From: Chryseobacterium rhizosphaerae
GTDB lineage: Bacteria; Bacteroidota; Bacteroidia; Flavobacteriales; Weeksellaceae
Direction: 5' to 3'
Length of the DNA stretch: 64,000 nt
Assembly: GCF_003385455.1 (NCBI RefSeq)
Contig: NZ_QNUF01000001.1
Location: 248,001-312,000, forward strand
In this document: positions 44,024 through 52,556 of the stretch, in pieces
Position numbering within the stretch: position 1 is the first letter of the stretch
Layout: every line of letters begins with the position of its first letter
Notes under the pieces: generated by a model
What the model saw: only the letters and a program-made list of their open reading frames with translations
What the model was told of the DNA's origin: nothing
Databases searched by the model: none
Program-made: the position numbers and the translations under genes

Positions 44024-44782
44024 TTAGTTTTCATATTCTTTTAAATAAGAAACCCATTTTTTTTCAACGAGATCAGATAAAGAGTTTGCTATTTTAATGA
44101 GCTTGGGAGGTTGATGTTCATGAGCGAGAATGTACATTTTCTGACTTTCCCAATGGTACAACAACTGATCTCCATCTCCATGGATCCAAAATTCTCCCAA
44201 GACCAGATAGGTTTTATTTTGAATGATTTCAATATCGAGTTCCTCGAGATCAATGGTTAGCCCCTCAAGTTCCAGTCTGGATATATTTTGATAGAATAAA
44301 ATCAGATCTTCCGGGAGCTGTATTGAAAGTTCCTTTTCTTTGTTTTGAATACGCTGCGGGTCTGCCCCTTTTTCAATATGATCAGAAGTACTGTAGGATT
44401 TTGTGAGTTGTTTAAGGAATCTCGGATAGATGTCTTTTAAATGCCCAAATTGACTTTCTACTGTTTTTTGAAGCTGACGTTCTTTCTCTTTTTCTGCTTT
44501 ACAAAAATCATTGAATTCTTTTTCCCAGCCTTTTTTATAAAGATCAGACAGGTTGGTATTTATTTTTTGTAATTGGAGCCAGTCAAAAGCAGCCAGTTGT
44601 CCAATATATAGATTTCTGATATCACTGAAGCTATCCCTAGGTTTCATACCAAGGAAAGCTCTTCTTCCACATATTTTTTCCACACTTTCTTTATGTTGTG
44701 TGAACCAGTGCAGCCATTCCTCAGCACTAAGTTTTCCTTCGGATAAACGGATGAGTCGTTCAGTTATTTCTTCTAATGTCAT
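44024..44782 (-). CDS. SUKH (SMI1/KNR4) domain protein
   Basis: A 252-residue protein. The helical N-terminal half (about 1-130) is rich in Trp, Lys and Glu. Then comes a SUKH core: IQNKEKELSIQLPEDLILFY, NISRLELEGLTI and VLGEFWIHGDGDQLLYHW, followed by a final helix. SUKH proteins often protect cells against polymorphic or nuclease toxins as immunity proteins; no toxin gene is in the window. I chose the ATG at 44782; the codon before it is TTG. A coding-like extension follows the stop in frame. It lies 11 bp after the DUF2200 gene. Confidence 0.82.
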   Translation of the reverse strand: MTLEEITERLIRLSEGKLSAEEWLHWFTQHKESVEKICGRRAFLGMKPRDSFSDIRNLYIGQLAAFDWLQLQKINTNLSDLYKKGWEKEFNDFCKAEKEKERQLQKTVESQFGHLKDIYPRFLKQLTKSYSTSDHIEKGADPQRIQNKEKELSIQLPEDLILFYQNISRLELEGLTIDLEELDIEIIQNKTYLVLGEFWIHGDGDQLLYHWESQKMYILAHEHQPPKLIKIANSLSDLVEKKWVSYLKEYEN

Positions 44783-44793
44783 CAATGTAAAAA

Positions 44794-45144
44794 TTATTGT
44801 CTCAATATTTTCTCCATTTTTTTTCCCTTGGCCAATTCATCGATGAGTTTATCCATATACCTGATATTTCTCATCAGTTCATCTTCAATTTCCTCTACCC
44901 GATATCCACAAATGACGCCTTTGATCAAAGAAACATTAGGGTGGATCTGAGGGGCCTGTTCAAAAAATGTTTTAAAATCAGTTTTTTGATCGAGGTGGTC
45001 CTGAAGTCCCTGTTGGTCATAGCCGGTCAGCCAGCAGATAATCTCATCGACTTCTGATTGGGTACGTCCTTTTTTTTTCGCTTTTTGAATATAGTGAGGA
45101 TAAACACTGGCAACAGATGTCGTAAATATCCGGGTGTTTTGCAT
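44794..45144 (-). CDS. DUF2200 family protein
   Basis: A 116-residue soluble protein with the DUF2200 pattern: [53 protein letters not shown], and [20 protein letters not shown]. The function of the family is unknown. It is 11 bp after the alpha/beta hydrolase gene and 11 bp before the SUKH gene, so the three probably share one transcript. No signal peptide or membrane segment. Confidence 0.88.
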   Translation of the reverse strand: MQNTRIFTTSVASVYPHYIQKAKKKGRTQSEVDEIICWLTGYDQQGLQDHLDQKTDFKTFFEQAPQIHPNVSLIKGVICGYRVEEIEDELMRNIRYMDKLIDELAKGKKMEKILRQ

Positions 45145-45155
45145 GGCTCTAAAAT

Positions 45156-45935
45156 TTAGATTAATTTCTTAAGTACTTTATCGAGTATGGTATTGAACTC
45201 ATCGGGTTTTTCCAGCATAGGATAGTGTCCAACTTCTGTGATGGTTACATAATCGTAGTCTTTCAGATACTTACGGTTGTTTTCGGGATGGGTAGGCGAG
45301 GCATCCGAGTTAATGGCAACCACCGGTACCTGAATCTGTTCCGCAATTATTTTAAAATCTGTTTTATATAAAGGGTTGAGAAGATTAATGGCTCCTTCCG
45401 GTTCGTTTTGAAGAAACTCATAAGACAGTCTTTCTTTTACTGAAGCAGGTGTTTTTTCTGTAAAAAAATATTGAGGAAGAATATTTTCCACGGCATTTTT
45501 AAAATCATGACGGTAATGGGTAAACAAAAACTGTTCAGCCTGCTCTTCTGTAAAAGATTCATCTAAATTTTTTAGGGTATCAATTAAAACAAGGGCTTTC
45601 ACCTGTGGGATTTTCAATGCTGCTTCAAGGACATAAGCTCCGGACATAGAGTGGCCCACAAGAATAATATCTGAGGAATGAATTTCGTCAGCTACAGCTT
45701 TAATATCATTAGTGTATTGTTGGCTTGTCCAATCCTGTCTGGAGGCATCAGATTTTCCATGTCCGGCTAAATCAAGTTGTACAATATGGTATTGATCTTT
45801 AAAATATTCCTGCTGGCTTTCCCACCATTGGGCATTTCCCAACCATCCATGTATAAAGATGACTGAAGTTTTTCCGCTCCCGGATTCTTTATAATAAATT
45901 TTTTGTCCGTCTGCTGATACTGCATATTTTTCCAT
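45156..45935 (-). CDS. Alpha/beta hydrolase
   Basis: A 259-residue cytoplasmic hydrolase. The oxyanion motif is [13 protein letters not shown], the nucleophile is Ser96 in [10 protein letters not shown], the acid lies in AINSDASP, and the His in [15 protein letters not shown]. It resembles small esterases and haloperoxidase-type hydrolases; the substrate is unknown. It is the first gene of a run with DUF2200 and SUKH. A gap of 64 bp separates it from the propeller gene upstream. Confidence 0.88.
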   Translation of the reverse strand: MEKYAVSADGQKIYYKESGSGKTSVIFIHGWLGNAQWWESQQEYFKDQYHIVQLDLAGHGKSDASRQDWTSQQYTNDIKAVADEIHSSDIILVGHSMSGAYVLEAALKIPQVKALVLIDTLKNLDESFTEEQAEQFLFTHYRHDFKNAVENILPQYFFTEKTPASVKERLSYEFLQNEPEGAINLLNPLYKTDFKIIAEQIQVPVVAINSDASPTHPENNRKYLKDYDYVTITEVGHYPMLEKPDEFNTILDKVLKKLI

Positions 45936-45999
45936 GTAATAAGTTGTAATGATTTATAGTTTATTGTGAAATAGAAATAAAAGGTTCAGGATCTGAAAC

Positions 46000-47244
46000 T
46001 TACCATTTCCAGGCCTGTGGTTCATCTTTCCAGATCAGTAATCTGAATTCTTCATAATGTTTTCCGTTACCTATAATATGAGTGTCTCTTTGACCTTTAT
46101 TAAGTGTTAGTTTATGTAAAATCCCGGAATGGGCAGCTACCCAAAGTGTTTCCCCATTGTCTGAAACAGTCATTCCGGAAATTGTGGAGCCCAGGAAATA
46201 TCTCCAAAGCTGATTTCCGTTGTTATCAAATGCTTTGATATAGCCATAGGCATCCCCCAGGATATAATGGTCTTTTGTAGCTACTCCTGCATAGACTCTC
46301 ATCTCTTCATCAATGAAAGTGAAATCATCACTTTCGGTATACGCCTCGATATCTGCTCCTATATACTGATCTGAATTGATTCCAATGGTAATACCATTAT
46401 AAAAGTGGCAGGAATTGGTGATTAGCTGGCTGTCATCTTTTGCAAAGAGACAAAAATGAGGATAGGAAGATTGGGGCCCAATGGCTCCTAATGTATTTCC
46501 TTCCGCATCTAATATCCTGTGATCATAGCCCTGATCACCCACAGCAATATAAGTATTGTCATGTGATAAGGCTGCGTTTTCCATATCGATTTGCGAAGTC
46601 CAGTCTTCATCATTGTCTTCATTGGTTGGGTGAATAAGTTTTTTGTCTTCTTTAGAGATCAGATAAATTCCGTTTGAAGAAACTACAAGAACTTTATTTC
46701 CATCATTGAAGGGTGTCATCTCTGTAATTCCGGAATCTTGGGTTTCACTGAGCGTAAACTCATTGATGATTTCGCCGTTCCAACCTTTATAAAGAGATAT
46801 TTTTCCGGGAGTGGCTAAGGCAAAAATATTTCCCTGTTTAGATTTTCCAATAGCGTGAATAGACTCATCCAGTGTTGTGATGTTATCCTGATCAAGAACA
46901 TAGGCCTGTCTTTTTTCATAAGAGGTACCGGTAAGGAAAACAATTTTCTGATCACTAATGAAGTGTAGCTGCTCAATACTTTGAGATTTTTCTTTCATTA
47001 ATGGAATAATTGGACTGTGTGCCGGAGGAAACTGCTCTCTGAATAGCTCTGTTTCACCATTTTGATTGGCCGCTTTAAGTAATTCAAAAACTTCCAAGGC
47101 CAAATGGGCTCTTTTATCTTCCGGTTCTTCACCTTTCCAGTTTTCCCAGCCGTTTTTTTTGCCAAACTCAACCATTTCATTAATTTCTTTAGCATAGCGT
47201 TCTCCATTCGAGAACCATTCTTTTTGGATCGTAGTATTGTACAT
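46000..47244 (-). CDS. Beta-propeller-like protein of unknown function
   Basis: A 414-residue protein without a signal peptide. A helical N-terminal domain (about 1-90) is followed by repeated beta-strand units typical of a WD40- or PQQ-like propeller, for example ALSHDNTYIAVGDQGYDHRI, KAFDNNGNQLWRYFLGSTIS and MTVSDNGETLWVAAHSGILH. No catalytic motif is seen. The propeller part probably serves protein contacts. The combination with an N-terminal helical domain is not one I recognise. It lies in the all-minus accessory stretch between two small lipoproteins and the hydrolase run. Confidence 0.65.
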   Translation of the reverse strand: MYNTTIQKEWFSNGERYAKEINEMVEFGKKNGWENWKGEEPEDKRAHLALEVFELLKAANQNGETELFREQFPPAHSPIIPLMKEKSQSIEQLHFISDQKIVFLTGTSYEKRQAYVLDQDNITTLDESIHAIGKSKQGNIFALATPGKISLYKGWNGEIINEFTLSETQDSGITEMTPFNDGNKVLVVSSNGIYLISKEDKKLIHPTNEDNDEDWTSQIDMENAALSHDNTYIAVGDQGYDHRILDAEGNTLGAIGPQSSYPHFCLFAKDDSQLITNSCHFYNGITIGINSDQYIGADIEAYTESDDFTFIDEEMRVYAGVATKDHYILGDAYGYIKAFDNNGNQLWRYFLGSTISGMTVSDNGETLWVAAHSGILHKLTLNKGQRDTHIIGNGKHYEEFRLLIWKDEPQAWKW

Positions 47245-47279
47245 TGAAAAGTATATTTTATGATTTTGTTATTCTGACT

Positions 47280-47327
47280 GATCATCTGTAGAAGATGTAA
47301 AGGTGTATCAGAAAATAACAGATGATC
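47280..47327. repeat. Inverted repeat in the gap between two genes
   Basis: GATCATCTGT (47280-47289) and ACAGATGATC (47318-47327) form a perfect 10-bp stem with a 28-base loop. There is no T-run, so it may be a leader structure of the propeller gene or a weak terminator of the gene before it. Confidence 0.5.
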
Positions 47328-47352
47328 TCAGAGTAAGTAAATATAAATATTT

Positions 47353-48099
47353 TTATTTGAAAGAAGTTCGTTTTTGATGTTCACCCCAGATTTTTATACT
47401 GCTTCCTTTTAGCAATGACGGATTAAGTGTACCCTTTTTTTGGGCAATAAATTTAAAGCTCATGGTGCTGAGTTTTTCTTTAGGATTAAATAATAATTTC
47501 TCCCATGCTATCTGATATTTCCCATCAGCATTAATTTTTATAGTGTCTGTAGGCCCCTCTATAAAAGAATGAATGTTAGTATTCTGCTTGTTTTCTACTT
47601 CAACACTTTTTGAGATGTGGAGTGTGTTGACATCATACAGGTTTGACCACTGTATAGAAAAGTCCTGGTTCAGAGAAGCTTTTTTGTTGTAGATAATATT
47701 ATTGGGACTACTTGTGGCAAGCACGGGAGCATTTCCGAGAAAGAACTTTTTGCCATTGGCCAATTGTATCTGAAGATCATACTGTCCGTTTTTGGGCTGT
47801 ACATGTTCAATTCGGTAATAGTAATTTTTGCTATAATATAAGTTTTGCATGATTTGGTAATCTGTTTCCTTTTGATTGACCCAAATGTTGATAGACTCGT
47901 TGCCTATCTCTTTATTTTTTTTATCATATAAAATGACAGTAATGATATTATCGTTTTCATCTGTTAAGCTTTGATAAATTTCAATTTCCGCCTTTACCTC
48001 AGAAATAGCAGTGATTTTTGAAGCAGGTGCCGGCCCGGAACATGAGTACAATAGAAAATAGCTGCAGAATAGCAATACTGAAAACCTGATCATATGCAT
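47353..48099 (-). CDS. Putative lipoprotein, function unknown
   Basis: A 248-residue protein with a short signal and a lipobox (LLYSC, then SGPAP). The body is beta-rich (ITAISEVKAEIEIYQSL, and later WEKLLFNPKEKLSTMSFKFI). I recognise no domain. It follows another exported unknown protein after 7 bp, so the two are probably co-transcribed. Starts at 48099 or 48093 are both possible (ATG twice, two codons apart). Confidence 0.65.
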   Translation of the reverse strand: MHMIRFSVLLFCSYFLLYSCSGPAPASKITAISEVKAEIEIYQSLTDENDNIITVILYDKKNKEIGNESINIWVNQKETDYQIMQNLYYSKNYYYRIEHVQPKNGQYDLQIQLANGKKFFLGNAPVLATSSPNNIIYNKKASLNQDFSIQWSNLYDVNTLHISKSVEVENKQNTNIHSFIEGPTDTIKINADGKYQIAWEKLLFNPKEKLSTMSFKFIAQKKGTLNPSLLKGSSIKIWGEHQKRTSFK

Positions 48100-48106
48100 C
48101 GTTTAT

Positions 48107-48898
48107 TTAATTTTTATTTACCTTCACTATTATATTTTTCAATTCAAAAGGGATTCTCCTGATGGATTGCTCATTTTCTATTATGAGCTCCACATTGGTT
48201 TGATCTTTCTCAGAAGAAGACATGTCACGCTTTAATTTAACCAGTTTATAGATGATACCCGTACTTTTATCACGTAAGGTTAAGGTATTGTACCCGGGAT
48301 CCATATTGTCGTTGATGAAATATACAAGTTTTTGCTTATTGTTATACCTGTACGCATACATAATATCAAAGCTTTCGAAGTCTATTTTTGTATAGTCTTT
48401 ATCATCATCCAATCTATATTTGAAATCAGGAAAAGTTTTGTTGATGGCTGTGGAATCCAGGATGCTAAAATAAAGGAGTGGATTTTTTTCTGTTATTTTT
48501 TTATCAATCAGGTTCGTATTTCGGACAATATTTTTAAGAGGACCTAAATTAAAATATGAATTGTTTGCTGCTGATGGAGTAAAATAATTAAGGATTCCGG
48601 TGATGTCTATTGTTTTGAACTTTTTATCAGGAACGTAAAAATGTTTTATTTTATTTGTCCCATTGTTATAGTTATAATTTAAGGGGTATTCTTTACTTTC
48701 CTTCAGCATGTTCTTTTTATCATCTGTAACGATCATAGTATCCAGATCTATCAGGTCAAATTTACCGGTTGGTTTATTTATTTCTATACCGATCTCAATA
48801 AAGTCCTCATGTTGAGAAGCATGGGATAAAGTTATTTTATCCTGCGATAAACACGGAATATAAAGAAGGATAAAAAGAATAAAGAGATAGTTTTTCAT
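48107..48898 (-). CDS. Exported protein of unknown function
   Basis: A 263-residue protein with a signal peptide ending PCLSQ (about 19). The body is rich in Lys, Asp and Asn and predicted beta (TLSHASQHEDFIEIGIEINK, and LRDKSTGIIYKLVKLKRD). No family is recognised. I chose the ATG at 48898 because it gives a clean signal peptide; the open frame extends to 48934. The gene pair with the lipoprotein at 47353 lies just downstream of the DnaA-box cluster. Confidence 0.65.
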   Translation of the reverse strand: MKNYLFILFILLYIPCLSQDKITLSHASQHEDFIEIGIEINKPTGKFDLIDLDTMIVTDDKKNMLKESKEYPLNYNYNNGTNKIKHFYVPDKKFKTIDITGILNYFTPSAANNSYFNLGPLKNIVRNTNLIDKKITEKNPLLYFSILDSTAINKTFPDFKYRLDDDKDYTKIDFESFDIMYAYRYNNKQKLVYFINDNMDPGYNTLTLRDKSTGIIYKLVKLKRDMSSSEKDQTNVELIIENEQSIRRIPFELKNIIVKVNKN

Positions 48899-48939
48899 GA
48901 TTTGCCGGCTTAGGTTTTCTGTAGTAAGGTACAAAACAT

Positions 48940-49131
48940 TTATCCACTTCTCCTGTGATGTCTATAAAAATAGATTCAGGTTATTGATAATCTCAAAACT
49001 ATGATTGGTCAGATTTGTGGATAACTTATCCACAGTGTGTAAAACGTATCTGTCAATAAACTGTCTCATAGCCTATGTTTTAGGATGTTTTTCAGTAGGC
49101 TTATTATGAGGTAATAAAAAAGTTATCCACA
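48940..49131. promoter_or_regulatory. Cluster of DnaA boxes
   Basis: Three perfect TTATCCACA boxes: 49016-49024 (reverse), 49026-49034 (forward; the two form an inverted pair one base apart) and 49123-49131 (forward). A fourth, TTATCCACT, is at 48940-48948. About one such 9-mer would be expected per 130 kb of this sequence counted on both strands, so the cluster is not chance. It may bind DnaA to control replication or nearby genes. It is probably not the origin, because rpoBC would then run against the fork. Confidence 0.65.
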
Positions 49132-49212
49132 TTTTATTCACATGGATTGATGGGTTTGGGGAAATGTAATTGTAATGATGTGGAAGACTTTTTCCTGTTC
49201 TATTTAAAGTTA

Positions 49213-49623
49213 TCAGTCTTCAATCGCTTCAATTCCTTGCCTTTTAAGTTCTTCAAGATGCTTTTTCATGTGGGCAAGCTGCTCCGGCGAATGCCCTTTC
49301 CAGTCGGTAACTTCTCCAATTACCCTGAGCGGATGTTGGGAACGGTAAGATTTTGTAGGATTTCCCGGAAATTTTTTATCCGTCAGGTTAGGATCATCTT
49401 CAATACTCCCTGTGGGCTCTACCTTATAAATTCTTTCTTTTCCTTCTCCCTGAGCCAGCTCTGCACCCCATGTGGCAGCCTCCAGAGTTGCTGTAAGATA
49501 AATGTATTTTGCCTTCCTCCCCGTACCATAATTGGAGCTGAAACCTACTTCGATGAGGTCTCCGGTGGTAAGATCTGCTTTGGTCCCGTGGTAATAGACG
49601 GGAGCTTCTTCGGAAATGTTCAT
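49213..49623 (-). CDS. arr: NAD(+)-rifampin ADP-ribosyltransferase
   Basis: A 136-residue enzyme of the Arr family that transfers ADP-ribose from NAD+ to rifamycins and so inactivates them. It shows PVYYHGTKADLTTGDLIEVG (His12), then KYIYLTATLEAATWGAELA, and the signature NLTDKKFPGNPTKSYRS with the catalytic Asp82. The length is normal for Arr. It is cytoplasmic and appears intact. The rpoB visible in this window has the susceptible residues in its drug pocket, so Arr would be the route to resistance if it is expressed. It lies between the DnaA-box cluster and a DinB-like gene. Confidence 0.95.
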   Translation of the reverse strand: MNISEEAPVYYHGTKADLTTGDLIEVGFSSNYGTGRKAKYIYLTATLEAATWGAELAQGEGKERIYKVEPTGSIEDDPNLTDKKFPGNPTKSYRSQHPLRVIGEVTDWKGHSPEQLAHMKKHLEELKRQGIEAIED

Positions 49624-49659
49624 AGGTATTGATATTTTTTATGAGAGCACTTAAAGAAA

Positions 49660-50163
49660 TTATTTTTGATCTTTATAAATATTCCAGAAATTAAAATCTG
49701 TCATAGGAGCATCTGTTATTCCTATATTTCTTCCCATTGTTACAATCTGTCCGCGGTGAAAAGTTCCATGTATAATAATGTGTTGAATATATTCATACTT
49801 TGTAAAATCACATTGGAACCACTGAGATTCAATCTTTATATTTTTTTCCAGATCTTCTTCAGATAAGTTTTCCACATAATCCACAAGTTTTTGTGAATTG
49901 TTTCTTAAGGCGTTAAAAACCTCTTCTCTGCTGTCTGCAGCTGACGTTTGAGCAAAATCAAAGTTATTGTTTTCAGAAATATGGCTCCACCAGTATTCCT
50001 GTGTCTGCCAGATATGGTGTAAGGTTTTCAGGATGGTCGGAAAACTGGAAATGGTTTCCTGGTTAAGCTGTTCATCAGATTTTGTGGCTAACCAATCGAG
50101 ATATTTGTTGAATACCCAATTGTTGTACTGAACACTTTTGGTAACTAATGTTTTTAAGCTCAT
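49660..50163 (-). CDS. DinB/YfiT-like putative metal-binding protein
   Basis: A 167-residue four-helix protein of the DinB superfamily (unrelated to DNA polymerase IV). The likely metal-binding histidines are in KTLHHIWQTQEYWW (about 49-50) and in YIQHIIIHGTFHRGQI near the C-terminus. Family members include thiol-dependent transferases and damage-induced proteins of unknown activity. It lies 37 bp upstream of arr on the same strand, so the two may be one transcript. Confidence 0.88.
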   Translation of the reverse strand: MSLKTLVTKSVQYNNWVFNKYLDWLATKSDEQLNQETISSFPTILKTLHHIWQTQEYWWSHISENNNFDFAQTSAADSREEVFNALRNNSQKLVDYVENLSEEDLEKNIKIESQWFQCDFTKYEYIQHIIIHGTFHRGQIVTMGRNIGITDAPMTDFNFWNIYKDQK

Positions 50164-50211
50164 AATAGTTTATATTTTGGTTGGTTTTTAAATTCAATTT
50201 CTCAATAATAC

Positions 50212-50595
50212 TTACAGGCCAAAATGTCGGTCATTCTCTATATTGTCAGGATTAATAAGCGCTTTATTGGTATATGTTGCTGCTTCAAATTCACTAATAT
50301 TAACGGAGAGAAAAGAAATATCCGGGAGCAGTTTCGTAAGTTGGGATGTAATTTGTTTTGAAAGATGGGCTTTCTGTTCTGTATGACGTCCTTCCATAAT
50401 AAAGCCGAAGACGTGTAAAAAGTTTGTTTTATTTTTTCCCAGCCGGTAATATTGATAGGGCTGAATCCTTACTTTGATATCATTGGGTGCAAAAAGTCCT
50501 GTGGAATCAGCAGCATGGTATACTGTATCCATGATTTCATCAGGGGTGTTCTGCTGAAATATATCCTGTGAACAATCTATGATAAAATGAGGCAT
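50212..50595 (-). CDS. 5-carboxymethyl-2-hydroxymuconate isomerase-like tautomerase
   Basis: A 127-residue protein of the CHMI (HpaF-like) branch of the tautomerase superfamily. It begins MPHFIIDCSQDI, so Pro2 becomes the N-terminal catalytic proline after Met removal. FLHVFGFIMEGRHTEQKAHL and the late YTNKALINP match the family pattern. In aromatic degradation CHMI isomerises a ring-cleavage product, but no other pathway gene is nearby, so the substrate here may differ. It stands 49 bp from the DinB-like gene. Confidence 0.82.
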   Translation of the reverse strand: MPHFIIDCSQDIFQQNTPDEIMDTVYHAADSTGLFAPNDIKVRIQPYQYYRLGKNKTNFLHVFGFIMEGRHTEQKAHLSKQITSQLTKLLPDISFLSVNISEFEAATYTNKALINPDNIENDRHFGL

Positions 50596-50748
50596 AGCAA
50601 TTCAATTAATTAGTTTTGGTTGGGTTGTATACTTTCGAAATTAATAAAAAAGACAATATGAAAAATACGATTTGTAAAAAAAGGAAAAGGTTTTTTAAGA
50701 TTGTAGAATAAGGGTGCTGAACATCGCTATGTATTAAATTTCAGCTTT

Positions 50749-51336
50749 TTATTCTTCGTGTTTTAGTTTTTCAAGCAATAATTTTCCAAATGGTGAGATT
50801 TCATAGCCAATAGAGTGACTGATAGTCAACCCCAAATTTTTCAATTTCCGGATATTGGGCTTTACCCATTCTTTTTCGAAGCCTGTCAGCTTTGCAATAC
50901 CTGCCGCCTGTAGTTGGGGATGATTTTCTATTGCAATTAAAACGGCTTTTGTCCAATCCCCCTGCTTACTGAATTGATCCAACCGTCTAAGCTTTTCTTT
51001 GAGTTCAAAGTATTTTTCATCAGTAAGATCAGTCTGTTCCCGTACATCTATTCTTGGGTCTTCAGAGTAATAACTAACAGATATTTTAAAGATAGGTATC
51101 CCAATAGCACCAGGAAAGGAATCGAGCAAGTGTTGTTTGTTTTTGAAACCGGCGTTTATGGAATCTTCTTCAGAAATATCCTGCTCCTCTACTATTTCAA
51201 TGTCGCCAATTTTCACTACCCCCACAGATGTTTTTATTAAGGAACCCTTTTTTACAGCTCCTTTTTTCCATTTCCGAAAAGCTAAACTGATACTTCCGGA
51301 TTTAATACCCTGTAGATGTATTTCTTTAAACAACAT
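50749..51336 (-). CDS. ASCH/PUA-like domain fused to a winged helix
   Basis: A 195-residue protein. The N-terminal part (about 1-110) begins MLFKEIHLQGIKSGSISLAF, then RKWKKGAVKKGSLIKTSVG, resembling ASCH or other PUA-like domains that bind RNA or modified nucleotides. The C-terminal part (about 125-195) looks like a winged helix: WTKAVLIAIENHPQLQAAGI, KLTGFEKEWVKPNIRKLKNLG, and YEISPFGKLLLEKL. Both calls are by eye. A possible RNA- or nucleotide-responsive regulator. A -7 box lies at 51358-51365. Confidence 0.6.
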   Translation of the reverse strand: MLFKEIHLQGIKSGSISLAFRKWKKGAVKKGSLIKTSVGVVKIGDIEIVEEQDISEEDSINAGFKNKQHLLDSFPGAIGIPIFKISVSYYSEDPRIDVREQTDLTDEKYFELKEKLRRLDQFSKQGDWTKAVLIAIENHPQLQAAGIAKLTGFEKEWVKPNIRKLKNLGLTISHSIGYEISPFGKLLLEKLKHEE

Positions 51337-51357
51337 AGTTTAATAGTATAACTTATT

Positions 51358-51365
51358 CAAAATTA
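51358..51365 (-). promoter_or_regulatory. Candidate -7 box for the ASCH/winged-helix gene
   Basis: CAAAATTA on plus is TAATTTTG on minus, a TAnnTTTG match 21 bp upstream of the ATG at 51336. Confidence 0.45.
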
Positions 51366-51469
51366 AGTGTTTTTGGCCAGATAATGTGAAGGTTTTTTTT
51401 GGCGTATAAAAATGGTCATTGAAGAAAACAACTGTCAAAAAATGATACTGCTAATAATAATTATTTTTT

Positions 51470-52015
51470 TCATGAATCAGAAGTATAAATAAGCTGTACC
51501 ACTCCGGATTTAAAAACATTGGTTTTTATTAATTTTAAATTAAGTCGCTCTTTCAAATCTTCAAACAAAGGTTTCCCACTACCTAAAGCAATTGGATGAA
51601 CAGAAATTCTGTAAACATCGATCAGGTTATTTTGAATAAAAGTCGTAATGAGGCTTGCCCCTCCGTATAGCCAGATATCTTTTCCACCCTGTTTCTTGAT
51701 TTCAGAAACCCTTTCTATAATATCAGTATTGATAAAGGTTGCATTTTTATCTTCTCTGTGTTGGCTTGAAAACACAAATTTATTTTTTGAATGAACAGCT
51801 TCCCAAAGTTTTTGCTCTTCCGGAGTAGCATTTTCTTCCGGTAGATAATTTCCCCAGGCATCATAGCTTATTCTTCCATAAAAAATGGTGTCAATTCCTG
51901 AAAGGAAACCGTCAAAATCCATGTCGTCATCCATAATACACCAGTCGGTTTCTCCGTTGGGTCCTTCGATAAACCCGTCTAGAGTGATAGCTAAATCTAA
52001 TAGTACTTGCTTCAT
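51470..52015 (-). CDS. Dihydrofolate reductase-fold (RibD C-terminal-like) protein
   Basis: A 181-residue protein of the RibD C-terminal / bifunctional-deaminase-reductase family, often annotated as dihydrofolate reductase family protein. It starts VLLDLAITLDGFIEGPNGET, has FYGRISYDAWGNYLP and KFVFSSQH, and the NADPH-site strand IWLYGGASLITTFIQNNL. It is probably an NADPH-dependent reductase of unknown substrate. It starts one base after the stop of the VOC gene upstream, so the pair is translationally linked. Confidence 0.88.
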   Translation of the reverse strand: MKQVLLDLAITLDGFIEGPNGETDWCIMDDDMDFDGFLSGIDTIFYGRISYDAWGNYLPEENATPEEQKLWEAVHSKNKFVFSSQHREDKNATFINTDIIERVSEIKKQGGKDIWLYGGASLITTFIQNNLIDVYRISVHPIALGSGKPLFEDLKERLNLKLIKTNVFKSGVVQLIYTSDS

Positions 52016-52016
52016 T

Positions 52017-52406
52017 TTACAGTGGGGAATTTGTTTTTTTAGTTTTTAATTGAAATACATTTCCTTCAGGATCTGTTCCGTCGCACAACCAAAAACCATA
52101 GTTGTCAAATGTTTTAACTTCTCTCATCTGAACATTTTTTGAAAGAAGTTCATTTCTGGCTGATTCTATATCAAGATCAATTGTAAAAACTATTTTGGTA
52201 TTGTTGTCAAATAAATATCCTTCGTCTATCTTTTCGAGATAATGATCTCCGATTTTATGAAATGCCAGGTTTACAGCACCTACATCCAGCAATACCCACA
52301 TATCATCTTCTTCAATGACTCTTATATTAAAGTGTTCAACATAAAAGTTTTTCATCACTTCAATATTTTTCACGTAAAATAGAATGGTATCCAGTTTTGT
52401 ATTCAT
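52017..52406 (-). CDS. VOC (glyoxalase/bleomycin-resistance fold) protein
   Basis: A 129-residue vicinal-oxygen-chelate protein with paired beta-alpha-beta-beta-beta units: TILFYVKNIEVMKNFYVEHF and the C-terminal CDGTDPEGNVFQLK, the usual metal- or ligand-binding strand. Small VOC proteins act as isomerases, dioxygenases or drug-binding immunity proteins. The function here is unknown. It is one base upstream of the RibD-C-like gene, which suggests a common task. Confidence 0.88.
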   Translation of the reverse strand: MNTKLDTILFYVKNIEVMKNFYVEHFNIRVIEEDDMWVLLDVGAVNLAFHKIGDHYLEKIDEGYLFDNNTKIVFTIDLDIESARNELLSKNVQMREVKTFDNYGFWLCDGTDPEGNVFQLKTKKTNSPL

Positions 52407-52556
52407 TTTCAGATCGTATTCTTGTATGTTTTTAAAGAAGAACGCTATTAATTTCGGACGAACTAAATTAATAAAAAAGATTTTACAAAGTGGGCAATGA
52501 AGATAAATCGAAACTGGAAGTAATTAATTCTTTACTTTAAAGTTCAGGGTACAATA

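Noticed and set aside
48940..49131. Chromosomal origin of replication at the DnaA-box cluster
   Set aside because: No dnaA or other origin genes are adjacent. rpoB and rpoC (1-7.5 kb, plus) would be transcribed head-on to the fork, and the genes to the right are all on the minus strand, also head-on. A full GC-skew plot would settle it.
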